Assembly: GCF_052055875.1 (NCBI RefSeq)
Contig: NZ_CP170508.1
Span: 2,232,001 to 2,296,000 of the forward strand
From: Methanosphaerula subterraneus
GTDB taxonomy: Archaea > Halobacteriota > Methanomicrobia > Methanomicrobiales > Methanospirillaceae
Reading direction: 5' to 3'
Length of the DNA: 64,000 nt
In this document: one piece after another, positions 8,620 to 17,317 of the stretch
Position numbering within the stretch: position 1 is the first letter of the stretch
Layout: every line of letters starts with the position of its first letter
The notes under the pieces: model-generated
Database searches by the model: none
What the model saw: the letters and a program-made list of their open reading frames with translations, nothing else
What the model was told of the DNA's origin: nothing
Translations under genes and position numbers: made by a program

Positions 8620-8973
8620 TTACTGGGTGGTTGCTTTGTAGAACCGTCGTCCGCCCCAGGCAGCGATGATGCTGACGATCGGCACGACCAGGAGCGCAAA
8701 GGTGAAGAACGCGGCCAGCGCCAGGTCCTCCATCAGCACCTCGACGAGAAAGACAATCACGCCGATGATCCCGACCAGCAGCAGGTTGTTTCCAATCCAG
8801 GTGGCAAGCCCGGTCCTGTCCTTCACCCGTTCGGGATCATACCCCCGAATTAATGAGACTTTACCCCGGAAACGGATCAGGTACCCGACACCAAGAAAAA
8901 AGATCGTCAGGAACTCGGTGAAGAGGAGAAGCAATACAGATGTCATACCCATGATCTGGGTCTTATTGGGCAT
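8620..8973 (-). CDS. DUF3784-like small membrane protein
   Basis: A 117-residue protein with three hydrophobic segments (about residues 10-32, 60-80 and 84-106). The cytoplasmic stretch between the first two holds the GYDPERVKDR segment and a preceding LIRG, which resembles DUF3784 proteins (small three-helix proteins with a conserved GYN/GYD turn). Their function is unknown. It is divergently transcribed from the hexulose-phosphate isomerase gene, with about 70 bases between the two start codons. Confidence 0.6.
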   Translation of the reverse strand: MPNKTQIMGMTSVLLLLFTEFLTIFFLGVGYLIRFRGKVSLIRGYDPERVKDRTGLATWIGNNLLLVGIIGVIVFLVEVLMEDLALAAFFTFALLVVPIVSIIAAWGGRRFYKATTQ

Positions 8974-9041
8974 AATACTGATCTGTCCGCCGGCCCCGAA
9001 ATCCTCTTCTTCACAGAGGGCGATGAATACACGGAGAAGGT

Positions 9042-9641
9042 ATGGAACAGCACAGGGTACAGGGAATGATGCAGTTGATGGCTACCAGGATAGCGTCGAT
9101 TGCAGATACAATATCAGATGAAGAGGTCAACGGGTTCCTCGACCTGCTCCTCAAGGCAGATCGGATCTATGTGATGGGTGCCGGCCGGTCAGGACTGATG
9201 GCCAAAGCCTTTGCGATGCGGCTGATGCACCTCGGGCTGTCGTCGTTCGTGGTCGGAGAGACGATCACCCCGTCGTTCACCCCCGGGGACGTGATGGTCG
9301 TCCTCTCGGGGTCCGGGAGGACCAAGACCGTCGCCGATATCGCCGAGACCGCCAAGGAGATCGGCGGCAAGGTCGCCCTCATCACCTCCAACCCCGACTC
9401 GCGGATCGGGCGGATCGCCGACTGCATCGTCATCCTCGAGTCGGACCGCGACGAGATCCCCGACGACTCCACCGAATTCGATATCAGGCAGATGACCGGC
9501 GAACACAAGTCCTTCGCACCCCTCGGCACCATCTTCGAGACCACCTCGATGATCTTTGCAGACTCGATCATCTCCCGGCTGATGGAACTCCGGAAGATCG
9601 ACGAGACCCAGCTCAAGTCCCGGCATGCGAACATGGAGTGA
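9042..9641 (+). CDS. hxlB: 6-phospho-3-hexuloisomerase
   Basis: A 199-residue sugar isomerase (SIS) domain protein. It converts 3-hexulose 6-phosphate to fructose 6-phosphate; in archaea this works with hexulose-phosphate synthase to make ribulose 5-phosphate and thus pentoses for nucleotides. The sugar-phosphate loop GAGRSGLMAKAFAMRLMHLG, the second motif VLSGSGRTKT and the conserved GTIFETTSMIFADS near the C-terminus match the family. GGAG lies shortly before the ATG. The synthase partner is not in this window. The aminotransferase gene follows after about 20 bases. Confidence 0.85.
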   Translation: MEQHRVQGMMQLMATRIASIADTISDEEVNGFLDLLLKADRIYVMGAGRSGLMAKAFAMRLMHLGLSSFVVGETITPSFTPGDVMVVLSGSGRTKTVADIAETAKEIGGKVALITSNPDSRIGRIADCIVILESDRDEIPDDSTEFDIRQMTGEHKSFAPLGTIFETTSMIFADSIISRLMELRKIDETQLKSRHANME

Positions 9642-9660
9642 CCGGGTGGTGGATGGTCCG

Positions 9661-10779
9661 ATGATTAGAAGAGAATACGCCCCCGGGGTCGCCGCCGTGC
9701 AGGTCTCCGGGATCAGGAAATGGTTTGAAGGGGCCGGCCCGGGTTCGATCAACCTCGGCCTCGGCCAGCCGGACCTGCCGACACCGGCGAATATCGGTGA
9801 GGCCGCCATCGCCGCCATCAGAGGGAATAAGACCGGGTACACCCCCAACGCCGGGATCCCAGAACTCCGTGAAGCCCTGGCGGCCAAGTTCCTCCGCGAG
9901 AACCAGGTCCGGTACACCCCGGACCAGATCATCGTCACCGCAGGGGCCAGCGAGGCCCTCCACCTGGTGATGCAGTCGCTGGTCCGCCCTGGCGACCGGG
10001 TGCTGGTGCAGGACCCGGGCTTCGTCTCGTACGCGGCCCTGGCCACCATCGCCGGCGGAAGACCGGAAGGGTTGAAACTCGACGAGCAGTTCCATATCGA
10101 TGTCGAGCAGGCCAAGGCGTCTCTCGATGGAGCCCGACTGATGGTGATCAACTCCCCGGCCAACCCGACCGGCGCCGTCGAACCTGAAGCGTCCGTCAGG
10201 GCGCTGGTCGAGTACGCCATGGACGCCGGCGTCACCGTCGTCTCGGACGAGGTCTACGAGCACTTCACCTACGGGGTCCCGCATACCAGCCCGGCCCGGT
10301 TCGGTGACGACGTGATCACCATCAACGCGACCAGCAAGACCTACGCGATGACCGGCTGGCGGGTCGGGTGCATGGCCGGCCCTGAGGAACATATCGCGCA
10401 GTGCATCAAGGTCCACCAGTACGCCCTGGCCTGTGCCACCTCGATCGCCCAGTACGCGGCCGTCGAGGCCTATACCGGCGACCAGGCCTGTGTCGGTGCG
10501 ATGCGGGACGAGTACCGGGCCCGGCTGGACCTGATCTATACCGGCCTGACCGACCTCGGGTTTACCTTCCCGCGGCCTGAAGGGGCCTTCTACCTCTTCG
10601 TCCCGATGGCCCCTGCCCTGGCCGGCAGGATCATCGAGCACGGAGTCACGATCGTGCCGGGCGAGGCCTTCGGCGTCAATGAACCCGACTACGCCCGTAT
10701 CAGCTACGCCGCCTCCCGTGAAAACCTGACGACGGCCCTCGGACGAATCAAAGAAGTGATGAGTGACGAATCATGGTAA
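9661..10779 (+). CDS. class I/II pyridoxal-phosphate aminotransferase
   Basis: A fold-type I aminotransferase of about 372 residues, near the aspartate aminotransferase group. Visible family features are LGLGQPDLPTP near the N-terminus, GYTPNAGIPELREAL, the cofactor region VTAGASEAL, NSPANPTGAV, SDEVYEHF, and the Schiff-base lysine in NATSKTYAMTGWRVG. The natural substrate cannot be told from sequence; Asp, aromatic or branched donors are all possible. The frame is open to 9625, inside hxlB, but the ATG at 9661 (MIRREYAPG) fits the family. It overlaps the next gene by seven bases, so the two are probably translated together. Confidence 0.8.
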   Translation: MIRREYAPGVAAVQVSGIRKWFEGAGPGSINLGLGQPDLPTPANIGEAAIAAIRGNKTGYTPNAGIPELREALAAKFLRENQVRYTPDQIIVTAGASEALHLVMQSLVRPGDRVLVQDPGFVSYAALATIAGGRPEGLKLDEQFHIDVEQAKASLDGARLMVINSPANPTGAVEPEASVRALVEYAMDAGVTVVSDEVYEHFTYGVPHTSPARFGDDVITINATSKTYAMTGWRVGCMAGPEEHIAQCIKVHQYALACATSIAQYAAVEAYTGDQACVGAMRDEYRARLDLIYTGLTDLGFTFPRPEGAFYLFVPMAPALAGRIIEHGVTIVPGEAFGVNEPDYARISYAASRENLTTALGRIKEVMSDESW

Positions 10780-11819
10780 AAGAACTGTTACAGCAACTAT
10801 CGGATGCCCACGGCATCTCAGGCAACGAAGAGAGCATCTATGCCCTGGTCAAGCGTGAGATCACGCCCTATGTCGACGAGATCCTTGAAGACCCGATGGG
10901 TAATCTGATCGCCGTCAAGCATGGCGACGACTTCAAGGTGATGCTGGCCGCCCACATGGATGAGATCGGGCTGATGATCAGCTATGTCGATGAGAAGGGT
11001 TTCATCCGGTTCGTCGCGATCGGCGGCTGGTACGCCCCGACCCTGTACAACCAGAGGGTCCTGATCCACGGAAAGAACGGGACGATCGCCGGCGTCGTCG
11101 GCGGCAAGCCCCCGCACATGATGAAGGACGATGAACGCAAACGGGGCGTCAAGATCGAGGAGATGTTCATCGATGTCGGCGCCGAGTCCGCCGAAGAGGT
11201 CGCAGCCCTCGGAATCGACATCGGGGATCAGGTCACCGTCGACCGCTCGTTCGCCGTCCTCTCCAATAACCGTGTCAGCGGCAAGGCCTTCGACAACCGG
11301 GCCGGCGTCGCAATGCTGATTCGGACCATGCAGAAGATGAAGTCCCCGTCCACGGTCTATGCCGTCTTCACCGTCCAGGAGGAGGTCGGGCTGAAAGGGG
11401 CGAGGACCAGCGCCTTCACGATAAACCCGGACTGTGCGATCGCCACCGATGTCACGATCCCCGGTGACCACCCGGGTATCGAGCAGAAGGACGCCCCGGT
11501 GAAGATGGGCAAGGGTCCCGTCATCGCCGTCGTCGAGGCGGCCGGCCGGGGTGTCATCGCCCATAAGCGGATGATCTCTTGGCTGAAGGGCGCAGCCGCG
11601 AGTGCCCAGATCCCGGTCCAGCTCGAGGTCGGCAGCGGCGGGATGACCGACGCCTCCTCGATCTGTCTGACCCGTGGCGGCATCCCCTGCACGGATCTCT
11701 CCATCCCGACCCGGTACATCCATTCCCCGGTCGAGGTGCTCGACCTCGCCGATCTCGAGGGTGCGATCGGTCTCCTCGTCGAGGCGCTGAAGACCCGCCC
11801 GGACCTCTCCAGCCACTGA
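10773..11819 (+). CDS. M42 family metallo-aminopeptidase
   Basis: A 348-residue peptidase of the M42 family, in which twelve subunits form tetrahedral particles that trim short peptides in the cytoplasm. Metal and catalytic residues are visible in order: AAHMDEIG (His, Asp), KAFDNRAG (Asp), VQEEVGLKGA (two Glu), ATDVTIPGD (Asp) and PTRYIHSPVE (His). Length is normal for the family. The start overlaps the upstream aminotransferase by seven bases. Some relatives are annotated as endoglucanase, but the peptidase assignment is standard. Confidence 0.85.
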   Translation: MVKELLQQLSDAHGISGNEESIYALVKREITPYVDEILEDPMGNLIAVKHGDDFKVMLAAHMDEIGLMISYVDEKGFIRFVAIGGWYAPTLYNQRVLIHGKNGTIAGVVGGKPPHMMKDDERKRGVKIEEMFIDVGAESAEEVAALGIDIGDQVTVDRSFAVLSNNRVSGKAFDNRAGVAMLIRTMQKMKSPSTVYAVFTVQEEVGLKGARTSAFTINPDCAIATDVTIPGDHPGIEQKDAPVKMGKGPVIAVVEAAGRGVIAHKRMISWLKGAAASAQIPVQLEVGSGGMTDASSICLTRGGIPCTDLSIPTRYIHSPVEVLDLADLEGAIGLLVEALKTRPDLSSH

Positions 11820-11982
11820 TCCACCCCTATTTTTCCACAACCCGACTGTCGCGGGAGAAAGTACATATGGCTCAGGATTGAGATCTATAAAGACGTGCAC
11901 GTTTTTTCGTGCCTGCATTGATGGGGTGTATATCGATTAGACCACAGTACTGTACTTGGAGTTCTTCAACGGAGCGTAACCT
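11820..11982 (+). promoter_or_regulatory. promoter region with a small hairpin
   Basis: A TATA-like stretch ATCTATAAAG at 11882-11891 is followed by GCACG-TTTTTT-CGTGC, a five-pair hairpin with a T6 loop at about 11897-11912. The hairpin may end the M42 gene transcript or sit near the start of the glycosyltransferase transcript. Confidence 0.4.
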
Positions 11983-12864
11983 GTGAAGGTGCTGGTTGCA
12001 ATCCCCTGTTATAATGAAGGGCTCACCATCGGGTCGCTGGTCCTGAAAGCCCGGCAGTATGCCGACGAGGTGCTGGTCATCGATGACGGTTCAAGGGACC
12101 GGACTGCAGAGGTCGCGGCCCTGGCAGGAGCGACCGTGATAGCCCATGCCGGGCAGCTCGGCAAGGGGGCCGGCGTCCGGGACGCGATGAACTATGCTCG
12201 CGACGGGGGGTACCGGGCGCTGGTGTTGATCGATGGCGACGGACAGCACAGCCCTGACGAAATCCCGGCCGTGGTCGCCCCGATCCTCTCGGGACGGGCG
12301 GACCTGGTGATCGGTTCCCGGTTCCTCGAGACCGATTACGACATCCCGCTCTACCGACGGTTCGGACAGATCGTGCTGAACATCTTCACCAACGTCTCCT
12401 CAGACTACCACTCGACCGACTCGCAGTCCGGGTTCCGGGCCCTCTCCCAGCGTGCTCTTGAGGACCTTGAACTGAAGTCCGACGGGTACAATGTCGAGTC
12501 CGACATGCTCTCGTCCTTCTCGGCCAGCGGGTATACGATCACCGAGGTACCGATCTCCGTGAAGTACGAGGTGCCGCATAAGCACAAGAAGAACCCGCTG
12601 ACCCACGGTTTCGGGGTGCTGACCAACATCATCGGGACCATCGGCGCCAGAAAGCCGCTGACCGCCTTCGGCACCCCGGGGATCCTGATCGCCCTGATCG
12701 GGCTGACCATCTCCACCTGGGGGGCGTACCGATATACCCTGACCATGCAGGTTCCGTTCTTCACCATCTCCATCGGGGCGCTGCTGACCCTGACCGGGCT
12801 GCTTTTGCTCACCGCGGGGTTGATCCTCCATTCGCTGGTCGCCCTGATCAGAAGTAAAAATTAA
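11983..12864 (+). CDS. family 2 glycosyltransferase, polyprenyl-phosphate type
   Basis: A 293-residue membrane-associated glycosyltransferase. Residues 1-210 are a GT-A domain with the opening VLVAIPCYNEGLTIGSLV, the nucleotide site VIDDGSRDRT and the metal motif DGDGQH. Two membrane helices follow at about 228-248 and 258-282. This matches dolichol-phosphate sugar transferases such as the AglJ type, which charge the lipid carrier that starts N-glycan assembly. The acceptor and sugar are inferred. The start is a GTG with GGAG about eight bases upstream. It ends convergently against the sugar dehydrogenase gene and neighbours the dTDP-sugar genes, which fits a role in surface glycosylation. 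Confidence 0.75.
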   Translation: MKVLVAIPCYNEGLTIGSLVLKARQYADEVLVIDDGSRDRTAEVAALAGATVIAHAGQLGKGAGVRDAMNYARDGGYRALVLIDGDGQHSPDEIPAVVAPILSGRADLVIGSRFLETDYDIPLYRRFGQIVLNIFTNVSSDYHSTDSQSGFRALSQRALEDLELKSDGYNVESDMLSSFSASGYTITEVPISVKYEVPHKHKKNPLTHGFGVLTNIIGTIGARKPLTAFGTPGILIALIGLTISTWGAYRYTLTMQVPFFTISIGALLTLTGLLLLTAGLILHSLVALIRSKN

Positions 12865-12911
12865 GAATCGTAAAAAAGCGGGGATCTCTCCCCTGATCAT
12901 TCCTTTTCTGT

Positions 12912-14045
12912 TCAGTTATTCTTCAGCCAGATATCACAGGCCAGACTCGCCGGCACCTCGACATCATCAAAGGTGATCGATGAACCCGCTTTCACTGCCT
13001 CGGTCAGCACGGCCCCGGTGAGGAGGGCGATGGGGACATGTTTTGGATTGTCCGCAATGCTGAGCGCCGTTCCCCGTATATCAAAGGACCCGATCCCCCG
13101 CTTCAGGACATACCCGGGTTCGAGGTCCCGCTTTGCTATCGCTCCGACACTGACCGTCGGGGCGGTGCTGTTGTTCAGCAGCACCTCTCCCCCGTCCAGC
13201 ACCCGCCTGACCGTCTTGAGCACCTCGAGATGGCAGAGGTGGAAGTTCCGGACGAGCGTGTACCAGGGCCCCTCGCCCATCTTGTAGTACCGGAGATAGG
13301 GGACGAGCCGTTCCTCGTGCTCTGCCACGATGAAGACCCCGGCCGGGGCTCCGGGGGCAAGGATATAATCGCTCACCTTCGCCCCCATCTTCTTCGCTGC
13401 CTCAGCGAGGATCAGCCCCCCGGACTGGATATCCTCGGCCTCGGGGCCGAGCATCCCGTCCTGAATGATCCGTGCTCCGAGCCCGTTGGCGACCAGCGCC
13501 TGCTCGATCTGGACCTTCGTCCCATCAGTGAAGGCTGTGGTCTTGTCGATGCTGATCCCCTGTTTCTGGGACCAGAACCGCATGTCCTCGATGGTCGGGT
13601 TGAGGTTCAGATAGCCCTTGACGTTCCCGTAGACCCGCGGGGTGAACCCCATCTGTCGGGCCTCCTCGTCGAGCGCCGCCAGACAGCCCGGCTGGTCGCC
13701 CTCGGCCTCGGTGATGAACCCTTTCTTTGCAAAGTACGACCCGGTCGTCACCTGCAGTTCGGCGTCCATCGTCACCACCGGCAGGCCGGCCTTGATCACC
13801 CTGTCGACCACGTACGTGGCCGAGACCGCCTCGCCGCTGCACTCGACGATCAGGTCCGACCCGCTGATCAGATCGTCAATCGAGTTGGTCAGCAGGTGTT
13901 TTCCCGGAAAGTCGCTCCGCTTGGAGATATCCGAGTTGGTCAGCACATGGCTGACCGCAAGGTCGGGCTGGTTCTCAAGGGCCATCACGATCCCTCTGCC
14001 GATGAACCCGGTCCCGACCACGCCGATTCGTGTCTGTTCAGTCAT
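12912..14045 (-). CDS. SAF-domain NAD(P)-dependent dehydrogenase (COG4091, homoserine dehydrogenase-like)
   Basis: A 377-residue oxidoreductase. The N-terminus has a Rossmann loop GVVGTGFIGRGI, then ECSGEA and a middle domain with NVKGYLNLNP. The C-terminal 80 residues (NSTAPTVSVGAIAKRDLEPG) look like a SAF domain. The architecture matches COG4091, called 'predicted homoserine dehydrogenase', yet true homoserine dehydrogenases lack SAF. It follows rfbA after six bases on the same strand, so I infer a role in making a surface sugar rather than threonine. The substrate is unknown. Confidence 0.65.
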   Translation of the reverse strand: MTEQTRIGVVGTGFIGRGIVMALENQPDLAVSHVLTNSDISKRSDFPGKHLLTNSIDDLISGSDLIVECSGEAVSATYVVDRVIKAGLPVVTMDAELQVTTGSYFAKKGFITEAEGDQPGCLAALDEEARQMGFTPRVYGNVKGYLNLNPTIEDMRFWSQKQGISIDKTTAFTDGTKVQIEQALVANGLGARIIQDGMLGPEAEDIQSGGLILAEAAKKMGAKVSDYILAPGAPAGVFIVAEHEERLVPYLRYYKMGEGPWYTLVRNFHLCHLEVLKTVRRVLDGGEVLLNNSTAPTVSVGAIAKRDLEPGYVLKRGIGSFDIRGTALSIADNPKHVPIALLTGAVLTEAVKAGSSITFDDVEVPASLACDIWLKNN

Positions 14046-14051
14046 ACCGAT

Positions 14052-14771
14052 TCACTGATTTCCTGCTTTTCTGTGTTCCTGCACCATCAGACTGGCCCGC
14101 ATCAACGAGTCGAAGGTCCCGGCATCAGACCAGAATCCCTCCAGCACCGAGAACCCCATCGCCCCTCTGGCGATGTAGGCGTTGTTCACATCGGTGATCT
14201 CCAGTTCCCCTCTGGCCGAGGGCTTCAGGGTGCTGATGATCTCAAAGACTGCGGAATCGTACAGGTACAGCCCGGTCACGGCCAGGTTGGACTTCGGCTC
14301 CTTCGGTTTCTCTTCGATCCCGATCACCCGGTCCCCCTCCACCTGGGCGACCCCGAACCGGTTGGCATCGGGGACCTCTTTCAGAAAGATCCGGCTACCC
14401 GAGGTGAACGAGGTGATCTTCTCCCGAAAGTCGTCCTCAAAGATGTTGTCCCCGAGGATGACGGCGATGCTGTCGCCCTGTGCCCACTTCCGGGCCAGCC
14501 CGAGGGCTTGGGCTATCCCGCCGGCCCCGTCCTGGATCTCGTAGGTCAGCCGAACCCCAAAGGCCGCCCCGGACCCGAGCAGCTCCAGAAAGTGGCCGGC
14601 ATGCCCCCGTCCGGAGACGATCATGATCTCCTCGATCCCGGCATCGATCAGTTTTTGAAGTGGATAAAAGATCATCGGCCGGTCATAGACCGGCAGCAGA
14701 TGCTTGTTGGTGACCTTCGTCAGGGGAAGGAGGCGCGAGCCAGTGCCTCCCGCCAGTATAACACCTTTCAT
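14052..14771 (-). CDS. rfbA: glucose-1-phosphate thymidylyltransferase
   Basis: A 239-residue nucleotidyltransferase that joins dTTP and glucose 1-phosphate to give dTDP-glucose, the first step to dTDP-rhamnose and related sugars. The signature GVILAGGTGSRLLPLTKVTN is complete, followed by DRPMIFYPL, VILGDNIFEDDF, EEKPKEPKSN and GFWSDAGTFDSL. It is shorter than the enterobacterial enzyme (about 290 residues) and ends soon after the catalytic domain, as in many archaeal forms. A TATA box lies about 29 bases before the ATG, so the mRNA is probably leaderless. The COG4091 dehydrogenase follows in the same transcript. Confidence 0.9.
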   Translation of the reverse strand: MKGVILAGGTGSRLLPLTKVTNKHLLPVYDRPMIFYPLQKLIDAGIEEIMIVSGRGHAGHFLELLGSGAAFGVRLTYEIQDGAGGIAQALGLARKWAQGDSIAVILGDNIFEDDFREKITSFTSGSRIFLKEVPDANRFGVAQVEGDRVIGIEEKPKEPKSNLAVTGLYLYDSAVFEIISTLKPSARGELEITDVNNAYIARGAMGFSVLEGFWSDAGTFDSLMRASLMVQEHRKAGNQ

Positions 14772-14794
14772 CTGATCAGATCTCGCCCTGATAG

Positions 14795-14804
14795 GTTATA
14801 TAGA
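14795..14804 (-). promoter_or_regulatory. TATA box of the rfbA operon
   Basis: Read on the minus strand the element is CTATATAACC, centred about 29 bases before the ATG at 14771. This spacing predicts a leaderless transcript. Confidence 0.55.
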
Positions 14805-14882
14805 GTGGTGACCCTCACCATTTCCAGCCTGCCAGAGGCTTACTGGGTCTGAGAATGGCCGGTCGTATAAAAAATCGAGGGA

Positions 14883-15743
14883 TCATCTGTGCTGTTCGTG
14901 CAGGTACTCCCCGAGCGCATGCTGCCAGGGGCGGAGGGGGGGAAGGGTCCGCGAGCAGAGCACCGAGGACCGGGGGCGGGGTGCCCGCTCTCTGCACTGC
15001 GCGGCATGCACCGGGACCGCGTTTCTGATCACCGCGGCAGCGAACTCGTACCAGGAGCAGGACCCGCTGTTGGTCACGTGATAGATCCCGGGCGGTGCCC
15101 TGACCACCATTGGAACCATGCCGGCGAGGTCGGGCGTGTAGGTCGGCGAGCTGACCTCGTCGTCGATCACCATCACCGTCCTCTTCGCCGCTGAACGCTG
15201 CTGCATCAGGGTGACGAAGTTCTCGCCGAACGGTCCGAAGAGGCGGGAGGTGCGTATGATCCGATAGTCATGGCACCCGATCATCACCCGTGTCTCCCCG
15301 AGCGCCTTGGCCCTGCCGTAGGTGTTGATCGGGGAGGGGGCGTCGTCCTCGTAGTAGACCGTCCGGTCGCCAGAGAAGATGTAGTCGGTTGAGAAGTGGA
15401 CCAGCGTGGCCCCGACCTCCTCGCAGGCCGCGGCGATATATCCCGGCCCCTCGCCGTTCACAAGAAGAGCCCGTTCCGGGTCGGTCTCGCAGGCATCCAC
15501 ATCGGTCCAGGCCGCGGCGTTCAGCACCAGGGCCGGCCTGACCCGCTCGACCAGCGCCCTGACCGCCTCCTGGTCGGTGATCGGGACGGTGTGGTCGACG
15601 GAGATGGAGTCGGGGAAGGTGCGTTCCAGCACCCTGCCGAGCCGCCCGGTCCCCCCGAAGATCAGGGTCCGGCCGGCAGACCCCGCTTCATCGTCGGTGC
15701 CGCCCTTCAGGCGGTCGGGTGCTTCAGGGGTTTCCACCACCAT
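14883..15743 (-). CDS. rfbD: dTDP-4-dehydrorhamnose reductase
   Basis: A 286-residue short-chain reductase, last step of dTDP-rhamnose synthesis. After an N-terminal extension of about 24 residues comes the Rossmann motif LIFGGTGRLGRVLE, then VLNAAAWTDVDACE, VHFSTDYIFSG and the active-site segment INTYGRAKALGE (Tyr and Lys). The C-terminal LRPWQHALGEYL matches the family end. It starts 37 bases inside the end of rfbB, so the two are translationally coupled. No shorter start codon before the Rossmann motif was seen. It is the last gene of the rfbC-rfbB-rfbD set. Confidence 0.88.
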   Translation of the reverse strand: MVVETPEAPDRLKGGTDDEAGSAGRTLIFGGTGRLGRVLERTFPDSISVDHTVPITDQEAVRALVERVRPALVLNAAAWTDVDACETDPERALLVNGEGPGYIAAACEEVGATLVHFSTDYIFSGDRTVYYEDDAPSPINTYGRAKALGETRVMIGCHDYRIIRTSRLFGPFGENFVTLMQQRSAAKRTVMVIDDEVSSPTYTPDLAGMVPMVVRAPPGIYHVTNSGSCSWYEFAAAVIRNAVPVHAAQCRERAPRPRSSVLCSRTLPPLRPWQHALGEYLHEQHR

Positions 15744-16681
15744 GGGTTCTCCCTGTACCAGTCGATGGTGGCCGCCAGCGCCTCTTCAAACGAGTAAGCC
15801 GGCTTCCAGCCCATCGTCCGCAGTTTGGTGCAGTCGATCGCATACCTGAAGTCATGCCCCGGCCGGTCCTGCACGTACTCGATCGAGGACTCGTCCTTCC
15901 CGAGCAGGCGGAGGACCTGATCGGTGATCGCAAGGTTGGTCTTCTCGACCCCAGACCCGATGTTGTAGATCTCTCCCTTCGACCCGCGCCTGAGCACGAA
16001 GTCGATCGCCCGGCAGTGGTCCAGCACATAGATCCACTCCCTGACATTCTTCCCGGTCCCGTAGATCGGCACCTTCCCCCCCTCGATCAGGTTGGTGACG
16101 AAGAGCGGGATCAACTTCTCTGGGAACTGGTACGGGCCGTAGTTGTTGGAGCAGCGGGTGATCGAGACGTTCAGCCCGTAGGTGGTCGCATAGGCCTTCG
16201 CCAGCAAGTCGGAGCCGGCCTTGGAGGAGGAGTACGGCGACGACGGTTCGAGCCGGTCGGTCTCGACGAACGCCCCTTCGAGGGTCGACCCGTAGACCTC
16301 GTCGGTCGAGATATGGATGAACCGGGTGATCTCGTTCCTTCTCGCGGCCTCGAGCATCGTCGCGGTCCCGAGCAGGTTGGTCCTGACAAAGGCCGAAGCG
16401 TCGTGGATCGATCGGTCCACATGGCTCTCTGCGGCGAAGTGGACGACGGTGTCGCACTCGTGCTCGGTCATCGCTTTCTCCACGGCCAGGGGGTCGCAGA
16501 TGTCCCCGTAGACGAACGTGTACCGGGGGTCGTCCTCCAGGTCCTTCAGGCTGGCCGGGTTGCCGGCATAGGTCAGCTTGTCCAGGTTCACCAGGTCCAG
16601 GTCAGGGTGCTGTTCCAGCATGTACCTGACGAAGTTGGAGCCGATGAACCCTGAACCGCCGGTTACCAGTAGTCTCATCAT
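15707..16681 (-). CDS. rfbB: dTDP-glucose 4,6-dehydratase
   Basis: A 324-residue extended short-chain dehydrogenase that turns dTDP-glucose into dTDP-4-keto-6-deoxyglucose. Motifs in order: LLVTGGSGFIGSNFVRYML (NAD binding), HFAAESHVDRSI, ISTDEVYGS, and the catalytic pair in YSSSKAGSDLL (Tyr-x3-Lys). The segment RCSNNYGPYQFPEKLIPLF is diagnostic for RfbB. Two adjacent ATGs exist at 16681 and 16678; GAGGTG just upstream suits the second. It is six bases after rfbC and overlaps rfbD by 37 bases. Confidence 0.92.
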   Translation of the reverse strand: MMRLLVTGGSGFIGSNFVRYMLEQHPDLDLVNLDKLTYAGNPASLKDLEDDPRYTFVYGDICDPLAVEKAMTEHECDTVVHFAAESHVDRSIHDASAFVRTNLLGTATMLEAARRNEITRFIHISTDEVYGSTLEGAFVETDRLEPSSPYSSSKAGSDLLAKAYATTYGLNVSITRCSNNYGPYQFPEKLIPLFVTNLIEGGKVPIYGTGKNVREWIYVLDHCRAIDFVLRRGSKGEIYNIGSGVEKTNLAITDQVLRLLGKDESSIEYVQDRPGHDFRYAIDCTKLRTMGWKPAYSFEEALAATIDWYRENPWWWKPLKHPTA

Positions 16682-16687
16682 CCCACC

Positions 16688-17164
16688 TCATCCGTGCTTG
16701 AGCCCGGGCAGCAGACCCCAGTCGTACGGGATCTCGTCGGTATCCGGCGGGAGGCGGTACTCGTCCGGTTCGGCATAGTTGTACGGGAGCGTCGGCACCG
16801 AGACGAAGAACGCGGTCTCTGTTCCGATCCCCTTGAACCCATGGTAGACGCCGGGCGGCACACTGATCAGCACCGGGTTCTTCTCCCCGACGAAGATCTC
16901 CATCAGGGCGCCATAGGTCGGCGACCCTTCCCGCTTGTCGTACAGAGCGACCTTCATCATCCCGTGGACGCAGGTGAAGTTGTCGGTCTGCTTCTTATGG
17001 TAATGCCACCCCTTCACCACACCGGGGTATGCGGTCGTCATGTAGACCTGACCGAACTGGGTAAAGATCGGGTCATCGTTCCGGAGGATCTCCATCAGCC
17101 ATCCCCGTTCATCAGGGATGACCTTCAGTGGCTTGATTACCACGCCGTCAATTACTGTTCCCAT
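16688..17164 (-). CDS. rfbC: dTDP-4-dehydrorhamnose 3,5-epimerase family protein
   Basis: A 158-residue cupin-fold epimerase homolog. It has the family opening KPLKVIPDERGWLMEILR, the histidine motif VVKGWHYHKKQTDNFTCVHG and the PPGVYHGFKGIG turn. True RfbC proteins are about 180 residues with an RG-x-HxQ motif; here the equivalent is KGWHYHKKQ, seen in a group of archaeal and bacterial relatives that may act on other dTDP sugars. It is the first gene of the rfbCBD operon and diverges from the citramalate synthase gene with about 150 bases between them. Confidence 0.8.
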   Translation of the reverse strand: MGTVIDGVVIKPLKVIPDERGWLMEILRNDDPIFTQFGQVYMTTAYPGVVKGWHYHKKQTDNFTCVHGMMKVALYDKREGSPTYGALMEIFVGEKNPVLISVPPGVYHGFKGIGTETAFFVSVPTLPYNYAEPDEYRLPPDTDEIPYDWGLLPGLKHG

Positions 17165-17270
17165 ATGACCACATCTGCCTCAGCATGCTGCTGTAGCTGC
17201 TATAGTGCTTGTCCGTACTAGGTAATAAGTCTCATCAGACCGGGTTTTTTGCGGTGCATGGTCTGAAAGA

Positions 17271-17280
17271 TTATATATCA
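17271..17280 (+). promoter_or_regulatory. TATA box of the cimA-ilvBN operon
   Basis: TTATATATCA lies about 40 bases before the GTG start at 17318 and predicts transcription from about 17300-17305, a very short leader. Confidence 0.55.
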
Positions 17281-17317
17281 GGCCCGATCAATGGTTACGT
17301 GGTGTATATTACTATGA

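Noticed and set aside
13038..14852. A 604-codon open frame on the plus strand
   Set aside because: It is antisense to rfbA and the SAF-domain dehydrogenase, both with full family motifs, and its product is Pro/Arg/Asp-rich without any motif. It reflects high GC at third positions.
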